DNA of 58,163 bases from Bacteroidota bacterium (GTDB lineage Bacteria; Bacteroidota; Bacteroidia; Flavobacteriales; Weeksellaceae). This document shows, one piece after another, positions 1 to 7,169 of the stretch; position 1 is the first letter of the stretch, and each line of letters begins with the position of its first letter. A program made the translations under genes and the position numbers. Below the pieces are notes generated by a model, which was given only the letters and a program-made list of their open reading frames with translations, was not told where the DNA came from and did no database searches. The DNA is taken from positions 1-58,163 of the forward strand of contig JAEXBA010000015.1 in the NCBI GenBank assembly GCA_023457935.1, written 5' to 3'.

Positions 1-99
1 TTCATTTATTGCTTCGTCATACATTTTATCACAATCAATTTCTTGCGCAAAGATTGAAAAAGAAAAAGTAATAAAAAATGTCAAAAATATTCTATTCAT
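1..99 (-). CDS. Exported protein, N-terminal fragment (runs off the left edge)
   Basis: The first 33 codons of a gene that continues beyond the window edge. The start ATG is at base 99 and the reading frame is open to base 1. Residues 1-18 form a signal peptide (MNRI, a Phe/Ile/Thr-rich core, then IFAQ), with likely cleavage after Ala18. The visible mature part (EIDCDKMYDEAINE) is too short to assign a family; the start EIDCDKMYDEA resembles small exported Bacteroidota proteins of unknown role. A TAnnTTTG box lies about 30 bases upstream. The gene is divergent from the recombinase at 259. Confidence 0.7.
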   Translation of the reverse strand, partial: MNRIFLTFFITFSFSIFAQEIDCDKMYDEAINE

Positions 100-130
100 T
101 ACGGTTTTTTTTGAAATTGCAGGTAACTCC

Positions 131-138
131 CAAATATA
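131..138 (-). promoter_or_regulatory. -7 box (TATATTTG) for the gene at 99
   Basis: On the minus strand this reads TATATTTG, a match to the Bacteroidota -7 consensus TAnnTTTG, and it would give a leader of about 25 bases. No clear -33 TTTG is present. Confidence 0.45.
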
Positions 139-210
139 CGAAAACAATTGTACGTTGAGAAAAATTATAGCAAATTTAAAACGCTGATAGCCAGGTGTTA
201 AAAAAATAAA

Positions 211-218
211 TAATTTTG
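211..218 (+). promoter_or_regulatory. -7 box (TAATTTTG) for the recombinase gene
   Basis: Reads TAATTTTG, a match to TAnnTTTG, 40 bases before the ATG at 259. No -33 element is visible at the usual distance, so the promoter may be weak. Confidence 0.4.
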
Positions 219-258
219 ATTGTAAAATTAAAGCGTTGCGCATTTTGTATAGATTATT

Positions 259-1518
259 ATGGATAACAAAAATTTTTTTGATGCTTCCAGATTCCGGGCT
301 AAGATGGGAGAACACCGAGGGAAAACCGTTATTTGGATTGCTGTTCCCAATGATCGCGAAAGTTTGAAACAGTTCCGCTTATTGTTCAAGCCACATTACA
401 GTGTCACTCAGAAATCATGGTTTCTGCCCGATACGAAAAACAACCGTGCGGCTTTTGCAATTGCCGGTAAGACGATTGGGAAGGAAGCATTCACAAAAAT
501 TTCCAATACTAATGCCGCTGAGTTTCAGAAATTTCAGGAGCTGATGATTCTGAAAGGCCTCAGCCCAAATACGCAGCGAACCTATTGCAGCGAGTTTGCT
601 CAGCTGCTTCATATACTCAACGAAGTTCCGGTACAGAACCTGAGTGAAGACAAGATCCGCTCGTATATTCTGTATTGCCATGTGCAGCTTAAGCTTTCCG
701 AGAATCAGATTCACAGCAGGATGAATGCGCTTAAGTTTTATTTCGAGAAGGTTCTCGGGCGGGAGAAGATTTTTCTTAATATTCCCAGACCAAAGAAGCA
801 TCTCAAACTGCCGAAAACGCTTAATCCATCAGAGATTACTAAAATGATTCTGGTAACAGAAAATGTAAAACACCGGCTGATCATAAAACTGGGATACGGC
901 CTCGGTCTTAGGGTGAGTGAGATTGTTAATCTGAAAATCGAAGATATTGACAGCGTTGAAATGCGCGTACTGATTGAGCGCTCGAAAGGCAAAAAAGACC
1001 GGTATGTAAATCTCCCTGATTCGGTTTTGGATGATCTCAGAGTGTACTACAGGGAGTTCAAACCGAAAAATTATCTGTTTGAAGGCGCAGACGGCGGAAG
1101 GTATTCCGAACGTTCGGCACAGAATGCTTTCAAAACGGCAATGAAAAAAGCCGGGATTTTCAGAAATGTTGGAATCCATGCACTGCGCCACAGTTATGCG
1201 ACTCATCTTCTGCAGTACGGAACTGATATTTCCCTTATTCAGAAGCTGTTGGGGCATAACAGCATCAAAACAACACTGATTTATACAGACGTTACCGACG
1301 GTGATATTTCGCGGGTCGGTTCGCCACTCGATCGGCTGAAAGAACCGAAAATACTGTTAGGCTGCTCAAACGGTTCACCTTTCATTAAAGATTCAGATTG
1401 CGGAAACAGAAGTGAATTCAGCAATATCTCTGTTGGTTTTGACAGTAAATTCAAAAAATCAAGCCGTTTTTTGAATGTTGACGGAAACCTGTTCCGGATT
1501 TCACTCTACTCCGCTTAA
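259..1518 (+). CDS. Tyrosine recombinase / site-specific integrase with long C-terminal tail
   Basis: Tyrosine recombinase of 419 residues that would cut and rejoin DNA through a 3'-phosphotyrosine. Seen in the sequence: an N-terminal region (1-80) rich in basic and aromatic residues, a SAM-like core-binding domain (about 86-170), and a catalytic domain with Arg218 (GLGLRVSE), Lys243 (SKGKK), His307-x-x-Arg310 (HALRH), His333 (LLGH) and the nucleophile Tyr342 (TLIYT). The catalytic set is complete, so the enzyme should be active. After Tyr342 the protein runs a further 77 residues; most relatives stop about 15-25 residues after this point, near the SPLDRL found here. The extra segment (SNGSPF to the end) is unlike a usual recombinase end. 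No attC-like array, transposon ends or cargo genes are next to it, so it may be a chromosomal Xer-type relative rather than a mobile-element integrase. Confidence 0.88.
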   Translation: MDNKNFFDASRFRAKMGEHRGKTVIWIAVPNDRESLKQFRLLFKPHYSVTQKSWFLPDTKNNRAAFAIAGKTIGKEAFTKISNTNAAEFQKFQELMILKGLSPNTQRTYCSEFAQLLHILNEVPVQNLSEDKIRSYILYCHVQLKLSENQIHSRMNALKFYFEKVLGREKIFLNIPRPKKHLKLPKTLNPSEITKMILVTENVKHRLIIKLGYGLGLRVSEIVNLKIEDIDSVEMRVLIERSKGKKDRYVNLPDSVLDDLRVYYREFKPKNYLFEGADGGRYSERSAQNAFKTAMKKAGIFRNVGIHALRHSYATHLLQYGTDISLIQKLLGHNSIKTTLIYTDVTDGDISRVGSPLDRLKEPKILLGCSNGSPFIKDSDCGNRSEFSNISVGFDSKFKKSSRFLNVDGNLFRISLYSA

Positions 1519-1533
1519 AGTATAAATCAAAAA

Positions 1534-1562
1534 AAAATCTGCCCGTTTTCAAGACAGATTTT
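1534..1562. terminator. Bidirectional terminator hairpin
   Basis: AAAATCTG pairs with CAGATTTT around a 13-base loop, with an A run before and a T-rich run after. It separates the convergent recombinase and dipeptidase genes. Confidence 0.75.
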
Positions 1563-1581
1563 CGTTTTTCTTATCAGAAAT

Positions 1582-3024
1582 TTATTTCTTCGGAATATTC
1601 GCCAGAACATCTTTCAGATAATTCCAGAATTTCTGTGTGGAAGGTATATTCGCGCGTTCATCCGGTGAGTGCGCTCCCTTGATTGTCGGGCCGAAACTTA
1701 CCATTTCCATTTCAGGATAATTGGCGCCGATAATTCCGCATTCAAGGCCGGCATGGCAGGCAACGACATGTGGTTTGCTGCCGAAATTTTTCTCATAAAT
1801 GCCCGTCATTGTGTGAAGTATTTCCGCATTTGGCTTCGGTTTCCAGCCAGGATAAGAACCGCTGAACTCAACATTCATTCCGGCAAGTTCAAAAACCGAT
1901 TTCAACTGTTCTGCAACAGCAAATTTCGTGGATTCTACTGATGATCTGGAAAGATTAAGAATTTTCAGTTCGCCGTGTTTCAGTTCCACTCTCGCAACAT
2001 TGTTGGACGATTCCACAAGGTCGGTAACGTCCGGAGACATTCTGTAAACGCCGTTATGGGCAGATTTCAGAGCCAGAATAATATTTTTTGTGTTCTCTTC
2101 AGAAATACCTTTTTCCACTGTGGAGAAATTTTCAACCGTAATCTGAAGTTCACTTTCAATACTGCTGAATTCTTCAAGTATAGCCGCTTTCAGCGAAGAG
2201 GCGCCATCGAGAAACTCGGGAGCGTTTCTTACCGAAAGCACAGCTGTAGCTTCACGCGGAATTGCATTGCGGAGACCGCCGCCGTCAATGGAAACCAGCT
2301 GTATATTCTGGTTGTAAACGCCGGTATAAAGCAGTCTTCCCAAAATAATATTGGCATTTCCAAATCCTTTATGGATATCCATTCCGGAGTGGCCGCCCTG
2401 AAGACCTTTCACTTCAATTCTCACGACCATTCCTTTCACTTCCTCAACGTCGTATTGGGCAGTCGCGGTAACATCAACGCCGCCCGCGCAGCCGATATCA
2501 ATTTCATCATCTTCCTCTGTATCCAGATTCAGAAGGATTTCTCCGGTTAACTGTCCGGGTTTTAAACCCATTGCGCCGGTCATTCCGGTTTCTTCATCAA
2601 TTGTGAAAAGTGCTTCCAGCGCAGGATGCGGAATGTCTTTGCTTTCCAGAATACTCATAATGGCCGCTACGCCCAATCCGTTGTCGGCACCAAGCGTCGT
2701 ACCTTTCGCTTTCACCCAGTCGCCGTCGATTTCCATTTGGATTCCCTGTGTATCGAAATCAAAATTCACATCGCTGTTTTTCTGTACTACCATATCGAGA
2801 TGCGACTGCAGAACAACTTTCTTGCGGTCTTCCATTCCGGGAGTTGCAGGTTTCTGGATAATAACATTTCCTACTTCATCAACGGTGGTCTGCAAACCCA
2901 GGTTTTCACCGAAATTCCTGATGAATTCAATTACTTTTTCTTCTTTCTTTGAAGGTCTTGGAACCGCATTCAGTGCCGAAAAGTTTTTCCAGATCACCTG
3001 CGGTTCAATATTGGATAAAGGCAT
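1582..3024 (-). CDS. pepD: Aminoacyl-histidine dipeptidase (Xaa-His dipeptidase, M20 family)
   Basis: Cytosolic zinc dipeptidase of the PepD type, 480 residues, which splits a broad range of dipeptides including Xaa-His. Metal-site motifs visible: HLD (His75, Asp77), GADNG (Asp114), DEETGMTG (Asp143, Glu144/145 as general base and ligand), Asp168 in the LDTE stretch, and HAGLECG near the C terminus. The lid-domain motif GGHSGMDIHKG is also present. The open frame extends 15 codons upstream, but the start MPLSNIEPQ at 3024 is preferred: it matches the family N terminus, and the complete promoter at 3040-3071 lies upstream of it, so the longer start would not be transcribed. Length fits the family. 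It stands alone between two terminators or intergenic regions. Confidence 0.93.
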   Translation of the reverse strand: MPLSNIEPQVIWKNFSALNAVPRPSKKEEKVIEFIRNFGENLGLQTTVDEVGNVIIQKPATPGMEDRKKVVLQSHLDMVVQKNSDVNFDFDTQGIQMEIDGDWVKAKGTTLGADNGLGVAAIMSILESKDIPHPALEALFTIDEETGMTGAMGLKPGQLTGEILLNLDTEEDDEIDIGCAGGVDVTATAQYDVEEVKGMVVRIEVKGLQGGHSGMDIHKGFGNANIILGRLLYTGVYNQNIQLVSIDGGGLRNAIPREATAVLSVRNAPEFLDGASSLKAAILEEFSSIESELQITVENFSTVEKGISEENTKNIILALKSAHNGVYRMSPDVTDLVESSNNVARVELKHGELKILNLSRSSVESTKFAVAEQLKSVFELAGMNVEFSGSYPGWKPKPNAEILHTMTGIYEKNFGSKPHVVACHAGLECGIIGANYPEMEMVSFGPTIKGAHSPDERANIPSTQKFWNYLKDVLANIPKK

Positions 3025-3039
3025 ATTGTATTGTTTTCT

Positions 3040-3071
3040 CAAATTTAAGAACAAAAAAAACGCCCCCAAAA
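3040..3071 (-). promoter_or_regulatory. Bacteroidota promoter for pepD
   Basis: On the minus strand a TTTTG (-33, bases 3067-3071) is followed after 19 bases by TAAATTTG (-7, bases 3040-3047). This is a near-perfect consensus promoter with a leader of about 10 bases to the ATG at 3024. Confidence 0.8.
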
Positions 3072-3106
3072 TTCAGAGCGCTTCAATTTTAAAATTTATT
3101 GTTTTT

Positions 3107-3619
3107 TTAACAGCCGCATTCGCCATGTATTACTGTGGTAGCAGTTTCACCGGTTTTCTTGTCGGTAACGGTCATTTCGCCGTCAAACATCATCACTTCG
3201 TACATTTCCTTCAGTTTTTTACCTTTCATTTCTACTTTATAGTCTGCATTTTCAATGGTTTTCTGGAAATTTTCAGGATCGAAATCACCTTCTTCCATGG
3301 GAATTTTTATCAGTTTGTTCTGAATTTTGATGTAGGCCGTATTTCCGTAGTCATCAATATAAACAAACTTTTCATCCTCAAAATCGGCTTTGTTCTCAGC
3401 AAAGTAACAGGAACAGCCTTCCACTTCATCAGGAAATCCGAATTTATCCAGCATGAAAGTACCGGCATCAACTGTTTCGGAACTGGTGTTGCTGATTTCC
3501 ACTGAATCCTGAACAGAAGTTTCGGAAGTTATCTGTGAATCAGCGGTAACGGTTTCCTTGTCTTTTTTACATGAAAGCAAGGTTAACGGTAAAAGAATCA
3601 TCAGGATTTTAACCTTCAT
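3107..3619 (-). CDS. Predicted lipoprotein of unknown function, Cys-rich ends
   Basis: 170-residue predicted lipoprotein. Residues 1-16 are a short signal peptide ending in the lipobox LLSC, so Cys17 would be lipidated and the protein anchored in the periplasm or outer membrane. A Ser/Thr/Glu-rich linker (about 20-50) precedes a compact domain with a CSC motif (EGCSCYF, near residue 70), a stretch of short beta strands (FVYIDDYGNTAYIKIQ) and a C-terminal CGC (GECGC). The four or five cysteines might bind a metal or form disulfides; this is inference only. I do not recognise a named family. It is followed on the same strand by pepD after an 82-base gap that holds pepD's own promoter, so it is not in one operon with it. 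Confidence 0.8.
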   Translation of the reverse strand: MKVKILMILLPLTLLSCKKDKETVTADSQITSETSVQDSVEISNTSSETVDAGTFMLDKFGFPDEVEGCSCYFAENKADFEDEKFVYIDDYGNTAYIKIQNKLIKIPMEEGDFDPENFQKTIENADYKVEMKGKKLKEMYEVMMFDGEMTVTDKKTGETATTVIHGECGC

Positions 3620-3660
3620 ATTTTTTTGTTTGAATTAAATTAAAAAAAGTCTGAATTATT

Positions 3661-4266
3661 CTAACCGCGGGCCCTTTCCAGCAGAACCATCATCAGCAGG
3701 GAAAGTACAACTACGCTTTCATCTTCATCTGAAATGTCCATAGCGCGGTCCAGCTGAAAGCGGCGTCCAATGAGCGAAGGCATTTTCTTCAGTCTGAAAA
3801 ATACTTTTCCTGAGCGGTCTTTTACAGAGTAGGAAGGGTTCAGGAAATAACCGGTAAACATTCCAATCAGCGGAATATCGCTTACAAAACCGTCCAGAAA
3901 TTTGATCCAGGCGTTGTCTTCAGAAATATGAAATTTCGACTGCCCGTTACGATCCATCACATCGTAAGTGGCTTTCCAGAAAGAGCGCATTCCTTTTCTT
4001 GCCAGCCGGCCGTAATTCTGTCCGTCAAACTGATTGGTAATCGAGTAGGACGCATTAAAATCCAGCCAGCGGTCTGCTTTGATCCTGAAAAGTTCCTTTC
4101 TTCTGGTTTCGTCGCTGAATATCACTACATCTTCCTTCAGTCTGAACATTTTCTGGCGGACGTAGGCAACGTAGTTTCCGTTCCGGTCAGTAATGTTAAA
4201 GTCGCTGGAAAGTGTCGTGATTTTGAACTTGAAATCCAGCGGATAGTTTAAATTGGGCAGTACCAT
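3661..4266 (-). CDS. LURP-one-related / tubby C-terminal-like protein
   Basis: 201-residue soluble protein that resembles the LURP-one-related/scramblase-like fold (a 12-stranded beta barrel around a central helix). Seen: repeated short strands with the pattern 'xFxIxDxxGNxxAYVRQKMFRLKEDVxIF', the central 'RKELFRIKADRWLDF' segment, then 'SYSITNQFDGQNYGRLARKGMRSFWKATYDVMD' split over positions 80-115, and a second set of strands ending in 'SYSVKDRSGKVFFRLKK'. The role of bacterial members is not established; lipid or membrane association has been suggested for the fold. The open frame begins 28 codons earlier, but ATG 4266 (MVLPNLNYP) is chosen because a -7 box sits between the two starts. The gene is divergent from recR. 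Confidence 0.7.
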   Translation of the reverse strand: MVLPNLNYPLDFKFKITTLSSDFNITDRNGNYVAYVRQKMFRLKEDVVIFSDETRRKELFRIKADRWLDFNASYSITNQFDGQNYGRLARKGMRSFWKATYDVMDRNGQSKFHISEDNAWIKFLDGFVSDIPLIGMFTGYFLNPSYSVKDRSGKVFFRLKKMPSLIGRRFQLDRAMDISDEDESVVVLSLLMMVLLERARG

Positions 4267-4277
4267 CGGTTTTTTTT

Positions 4278-4285
4278 CAAAAATA
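4278..4285 (-). promoter_or_regulatory. -7 box (TATTTTTG) for the LURP-one-like gene
   Basis: Reads TATTTTTG on the minus strand, 11 bases before the ATG at 4266, giving at most a very short leader. No clear -33 at 18-20 bases. Confidence 0.5.
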
Positions 4286-4325
4286 CTTAAAAATATCGGG
4301 GTGCAGGTCTTTGCCTCAAAAAAAT

Positions 4326-4333
4326 TATCTTTG
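4326..4333 (+). promoter_or_regulatory. -7 box (TATCTTTG) directly before recR
   Basis: TATCTTTG matches TAnnTTTG exactly and ends only four bases before the recR ATG at 4338. Transcription would begin at or next to the start codon, giving a leaderless message. The -33 element is not evident. Confidence 0.55.
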
Positions 4334-4337
4334 TGGA

Positions 4338-4949
4338 ATGGACTATCCAAGTAAGGTTTTGGCGAAAGCAGTTGAGGAAATTTCCGGTCTTCCGGGAATC
4401 GGGAAGAAGTCTGCTCTGCGCATGGCGCTTCATCTTTTAAGACAGCCCGAATCGCAGGGAATCGCTCTTGGCAGCGCTCTTATCAATCTTGTTTCAGAGA
4501 TTCAGTACTGCAGGCAGTGTCATAATTTTTCGGACCATGAAATCTGTGAAATCTGCAGCAATCCGCGCCGGGATTCTCAGCTTTTATGTGTGGTGGAAGA
4601 TGTACGCGATGTAATGGCGATCGAAAATACAGGCAAATTCAACGGCAAATACCTTGTTTTGGGCGGAAAGATTTCCCCGATGGAAGGAATTGGCCCGAAC
4701 CAGCTGAATATTTCTGCTTTGGAAAGAAAACTGGATGAAGGCGAAGTGCGGGAAGTTATTTTTGCATTAAGTGCCACGATGGAAGGTGATACTACTGCCT
4801 ACTACCTTTATAAGAAACTGAAACATTTTTCCGTTAGCTTTTCCAGTATTGCGCGCGGAATTTCGGTGGGAGATGAACTTGAATATGCTGACGAAATTTC
4901 TTTGGGAAGGTCGATTATGAACCGGCTTCCGTACAGCGAGAAAAGCTGA
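4338..4949 (+). CDS. recR: Recombination mediator protein RecR
   Basis: RecR acts with RecF/RecO to load RecA on gapped single-stranded DNA. The 203 residues show the full domain order: helix-hairpin-helix (GLPGIGKKSA, 17-26), a C4 zinc finger (Cys58, Cys61, Cys70, Cys73), a Toprim domain (from about 81; LLCVVEDVRD, then KYLVLGGKISPMEGIGP) and the C-terminal Walker-B-like end. The ATG at 4338 (MDYPSKVLAK) is the family start; a TTG-initiated frame 27 bases earlier would begin upstream of the -7 box and is rejected. It is followed closely by two glycosyltransferase genes on the same strand, so the three are likely co-transcribed although the functions are unrelated. Confidence 0.95.
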   Translation: MDYPSKVLAKAVEEISGLPGIGKKSALRMALHLLRQPESQGIALGSALINLVSEIQYCRQCHNFSDHEICEICSNPRRDSQLLCVVEDVRDVMAIENTGKFNGKYLVLGGKISPMEGIGPNQLNISALERKLDEGEVREVIFALSATMEGDTTAYYLYKKLKHFSVSFSSIARGISVGDELEYADEISLGRSIMNRLPYSEKS

Positions 4950-4975
4950 ATTTGTTTAAAGCTAATACGGACGCG

Positions 4976-5770
4976 ATGATTTCTGTAATAATTCCCGTTT
5001 ACAATGCTGCTGCCACTGTTGAGAATGCGCTTCTTTCCGTAAAGAATCAGCAGTGCGGGGAAGATTTTGAAGTAATTGTCGTGGATGACGGTTCTACCGA
5101 TGACAGTTCCCAGGTAATCCGACGCTTTATTTCGGAAAATACGGAGATAAATATTTCTCTGATAACTCAGGAAAATAAAGGAGTCTCAGCGGCCAGAAAT
5201 GCCGGACTGAAAACTGCTCACGGAGATTTCATTGCGCTTCTTGATGCAGATGATGAATGGCTCCCGGAAAAAACCGAAAGACAGATGAACGTTTTCAGGA
5301 ACTTTAGCCATATTGAGTTTCTGGGCTGTAAGCGGACCAATCAGAAAATTTTGCTGCCCTATACTGTTTCAAAAGATAATCTTGCGGAGATTTCATTCCG
5401 TAAGCTTATGATTCGAAACGAAACTCATCCGTCATCGGTTATTTTCAAAAGAAGTATCCTCAGTAAGGTTGGTTTTTTTGATGAAAATCAGTCGCATGCA
5501 GAAGATGCCAATTACTGGTTGAGGGTTTCATTATGCTGCCGTATGTATTTGCTTAACGAAAGTCTTCTGTTTGCCGGTGGAGGCAAAAGGACATTTGGAG
5601 TTTCCGGCTTGTCTGCAGATCTTGCGGCAATGGAAAGAGGATTCCAAAAGAACATTGCTGAAATGTATGAAAAAAAGAGGATAACTCTTCTTGAAAAAAC
5701 GGTCTATCAAAAGTTTTATGTTCTGAAATACTATATTCTTCTGGCCAGAAGATTCTTCCATAATCTATAA
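4976..5770 (+). CDS. Family 2 glycosyltransferase
   Basis: 264-residue cytosolic GT-A fold glycosyltransferase (GT2), which transfers a sugar from a nucleotide donor to a glycan or lipid carrier. Seen: N-terminal SVIIPVYNAA, nucleotide-binding VDDGSTDDS (36-43), SAARNAG (about 71-77), and the metal-binding DADD (90-93). The C-terminal part (HAEDANYWLRVSL) carries the ED motif of the catalytic base. No membrane segments are clear. ATG 4976 is chosen over a TTG at 4952 because it puts SVIIPVYN at the family position. The gap to recR is 26 bases and to the next gene 9 bases, which indicates an operon. The acceptor is unknown; cell-surface polysaccharide is the usual role. Confidence 0.88.
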   Translation: MISVIIPVYNAAATVENALLSVKNQQCGEDFEVIVVDDGSTDDSSQVIRRFISENTEINISLITQENKGVSAARNAGLKTAHGDFIALLDADDEWLPEKTERQMNVFRNFSHIEFLGCKRTNQKILLPYTVSKDNLAEISFRKLMIRNETHPSSVIFKRSILSKVGFFDENQSHAEDANYWLRVSLCCRMYLLNESLLFAGGGKRTFGVSGLSADLAAMERGFQKNIAEMYEKKRITLLEKTVYQKFYVLKYYILLARRFFHNL

Positions 5771-5779
5771 CTGTAAATC

Positions 5780-6613
5780 TTGAAAGTATCCTTTATTATT
5801 CTCAATTATAATGTTACCGGCCTTCTACGGAAGTGTATTCAGTCAGTGATAAGATATTCAGAGGATATTTCCTGTGAAATTATCGTTATCGACAATGCTT
5901 CGCCGGATGATTCATGGAAAAAACTTAAAACTGAATTTCCTTCTGTCCGTTTTATTGAGGAAAACATCAACCTCGGTTTTGCAAAAGCCAACAATAAAGC
6001 AGCAAAAGCGGCAAAGGGAGAATTTATTTACATTCTGAATCCGGATACTGAATTACTGGGAAACTGTATGAAGGAGATCGTGGATTTTGCGGAATCGCAG
6101 TCGCATTTCGGTTGTCTCGGACTGCGGATGCATGACGCCGCCGGAGCTTTTTTGCCGGAAAGCAAGCGTTCGGTTCCCGATATGTTCAACTCGTTTGAAA
6201 AACTGTTTACAGGTTTCCGTAAAAGCAGTTCTAAATCGTATTACCGGAATGATATCGGTGAGTTTGAGGTTGCTGAAGTGGAAGTGATTACCGGAGCCAA
6301 TATGCTGATCAGAAAATCCGTCTACGAGGAAATTGGAGGTTTTGATGAACGCTATTTTATGTATGGCGAAGATATTGACATCTGCTATACGCTTTTAAAC
6401 AAAGGATACCGGAACTGGTATTACGGCAGACACTCTGTTCTTCATCATAAAGGGGAAAGCACCGTTAAGGATGAACTGTATTTAGAGCGTTTTTACGGCG
6501 CGATGCAGATTTTCATTGATAAGTATTACCGACTGCAGAAACCATTGCAGTACCGCGTTCTATCCGCCGGACTTAAACTTCGACATCATCTGGAAAAACG
6601 AAAACTGAAATAA
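5780..6613 (+). CDS. Family 2 glycosyltransferase (rhamnosyltransferase-like)
   Basis: 277-residue GT2 enzyme of the WbbL-like rhamnosyltransferase type. Seen: SFIILNYNVTGLLRKC at the N terminus, IDNASPDDS (37-45) in the donor site, NLGFAKANNKA (64-73), NPDTEL (87-92) as the DxD equivalent, GANMLIRKSVYEEIGGFDERYFMYGEDIDICYT split across about 172-205, and a basic C terminus. The start is TTG at 5780; no in-frame ATG or GTG lies between the preceding stop and the conserved strand, so a TTG start is needed. It is the last gene of the recR operon, before a strong terminator. Donor and acceptor cannot be read from sequence. Confidence 0.88.
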   Translation: MKVSFIILNYNVTGLLRKCIQSVIRYSEDISCEIIVIDNASPDDSWKKLKTEFPSVRFIEENINLGFAKANNKAAKAAKGEFIYILNPDTELLGNCMKEIVDFAESQSHFGCLGLRMHDAAGAFLPESKRSVPDMFNSFEKLFTGFRKSSSKSYYRNDIGEFEVAEVEVITGANMLIRKSVYEEIGGFDERYFMYGEDIDICYTLLNKGYRNWYYGRHSVLHHKGESTVKDELYLERFYGAMQIFIDKYYRLQKPLQYRVLSAGLKLRHHLEKRKLK

Positions 6614-6641
6614 AAAACGGCTCAGATTCCTGAGCCGTTTT
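6614..6641. terminator. Strong bidirectional terminator
   Basis: Perfect 12-bp stem AAAACGGCTCAG / CTGAGCCGTTTT with a 4-base loop, between the convergent glycosyltransferase and secG genes. Confidence 0.9.
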
Positions 6642-6661
6642 CCCTGTGAAAATATATTTTC

Positions 6662-7036
6662 TTAGTTGCCTGCCGGAGCCTGTTGTGCCGGAGCACTTTG
6701 CTGTGCAGGAACTGTAGTTGTTGTTGATGTATTGGCCGGAGCACTTTGTGTTGCCGGAGCTGTATTGTTTGCGGGAGCAGTTCTTGGAGCAGAAACCTGG
6801 CTTGGTTTTGCAGTAAGCAATACGCTGAGAAGACACAGTGCCACAATTGTTCCGCCTAAAACCCAAGTCGCTTTCTCCATGAAATCGTTGGTTCTCTGTA
6901 CACCGAACTGCGCTGAGGAAGTTCCGCCAAAAGTTCCGGAAAGACCGCCGCCTTTAGGGTTTTGTGCCATAACAACGATTACCAAGAGTACACAAATAAT
7001 CATTATAATGATCATCAGAAATGTAAATATGCCCAT
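6662..7036 (-). CDS. secG: Preprotein translocase subunit SecG with Ala/Pro/Thr-rich tail
   Basis: Inner-membrane subunit of the SecYEG channel, 124 residues. Two membrane helices (about 3-24 and 55-75) flank the conserved cytoplasmic loop AQNPKGGGLSGTFGG, and the second helix is preceded by RTNDFMEKATWVLG, all typical of SecG. The tail after about residue 76 is low-complexity (Ala, Pro, Thr, Gln and Asn), longer than in the enterobacterial protein but common in Bacteroidota; it should lie in the periplasm. A consensus promoter lies upstream and a bidirectional terminator downstream, so secG is a single-gene transcript. Confidence 0.95.
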   Translation of the reverse strand: MGIFTFLMIIIMIICVLLVIVVMAQNPKGGGLSGTFGGTSSAQFGVQRTNDFMEKATWVLGGTIVALCLLSVLLTAKPSQVSAPRTAPANNTAPATQSAPANTSTTTTVPAQQSAPAQQAPAGN

Positions 7037-7061
7037 GTTTTATCTTCTAATTTTGAATTGG

Positions 7062-7093
7062 CAAATTTAATCTTTTTTCACTTAAATGCAAAA
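7062..7093 (-). promoter_or_regulatory. Bacteroidota promoter for secG
   Basis: Minus strand: TTTTG (7089-7093), 19-base spacer, TAAATTTG (7062-7069), with the ATG about 25 bases further on at 7036. Confidence 0.8.
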
Positions 7094-7120
7094 TGCTGAA
7101 AACATTTATTTTAAAAAGAA

Positions 7121-7146
7121 AAAACGGCAGCCGAAGCTGCCGTTAA
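7121..7146 (-). terminator. Terminator of the paired M16 peptidase operon
   Basis: 9-bp GC-rich stem AACGGCAGC / GCTGCCGTT with loop CGAA; on the minus strand it is followed by a T-rich run (the A run at about 7111-7124 on the plus strand). Confidence 0.85.
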
Positions 7147-7169
7147 AGTTCATCTGGATTCCGCATTAA

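Noticed and set aside
259..1518. Integron integrase with a downstream attC array
   Set aside because: The catalytic domain is intact, but no integrase-specific insert and no repeated attC-like sites are seen downstream; the next gene is an ordinary dipeptidase on the other strand.
4311..4337. Longer TTG-start form of RecR
   Set aside because: The extra codons would overlap the -7 box and do not match the family N terminus.
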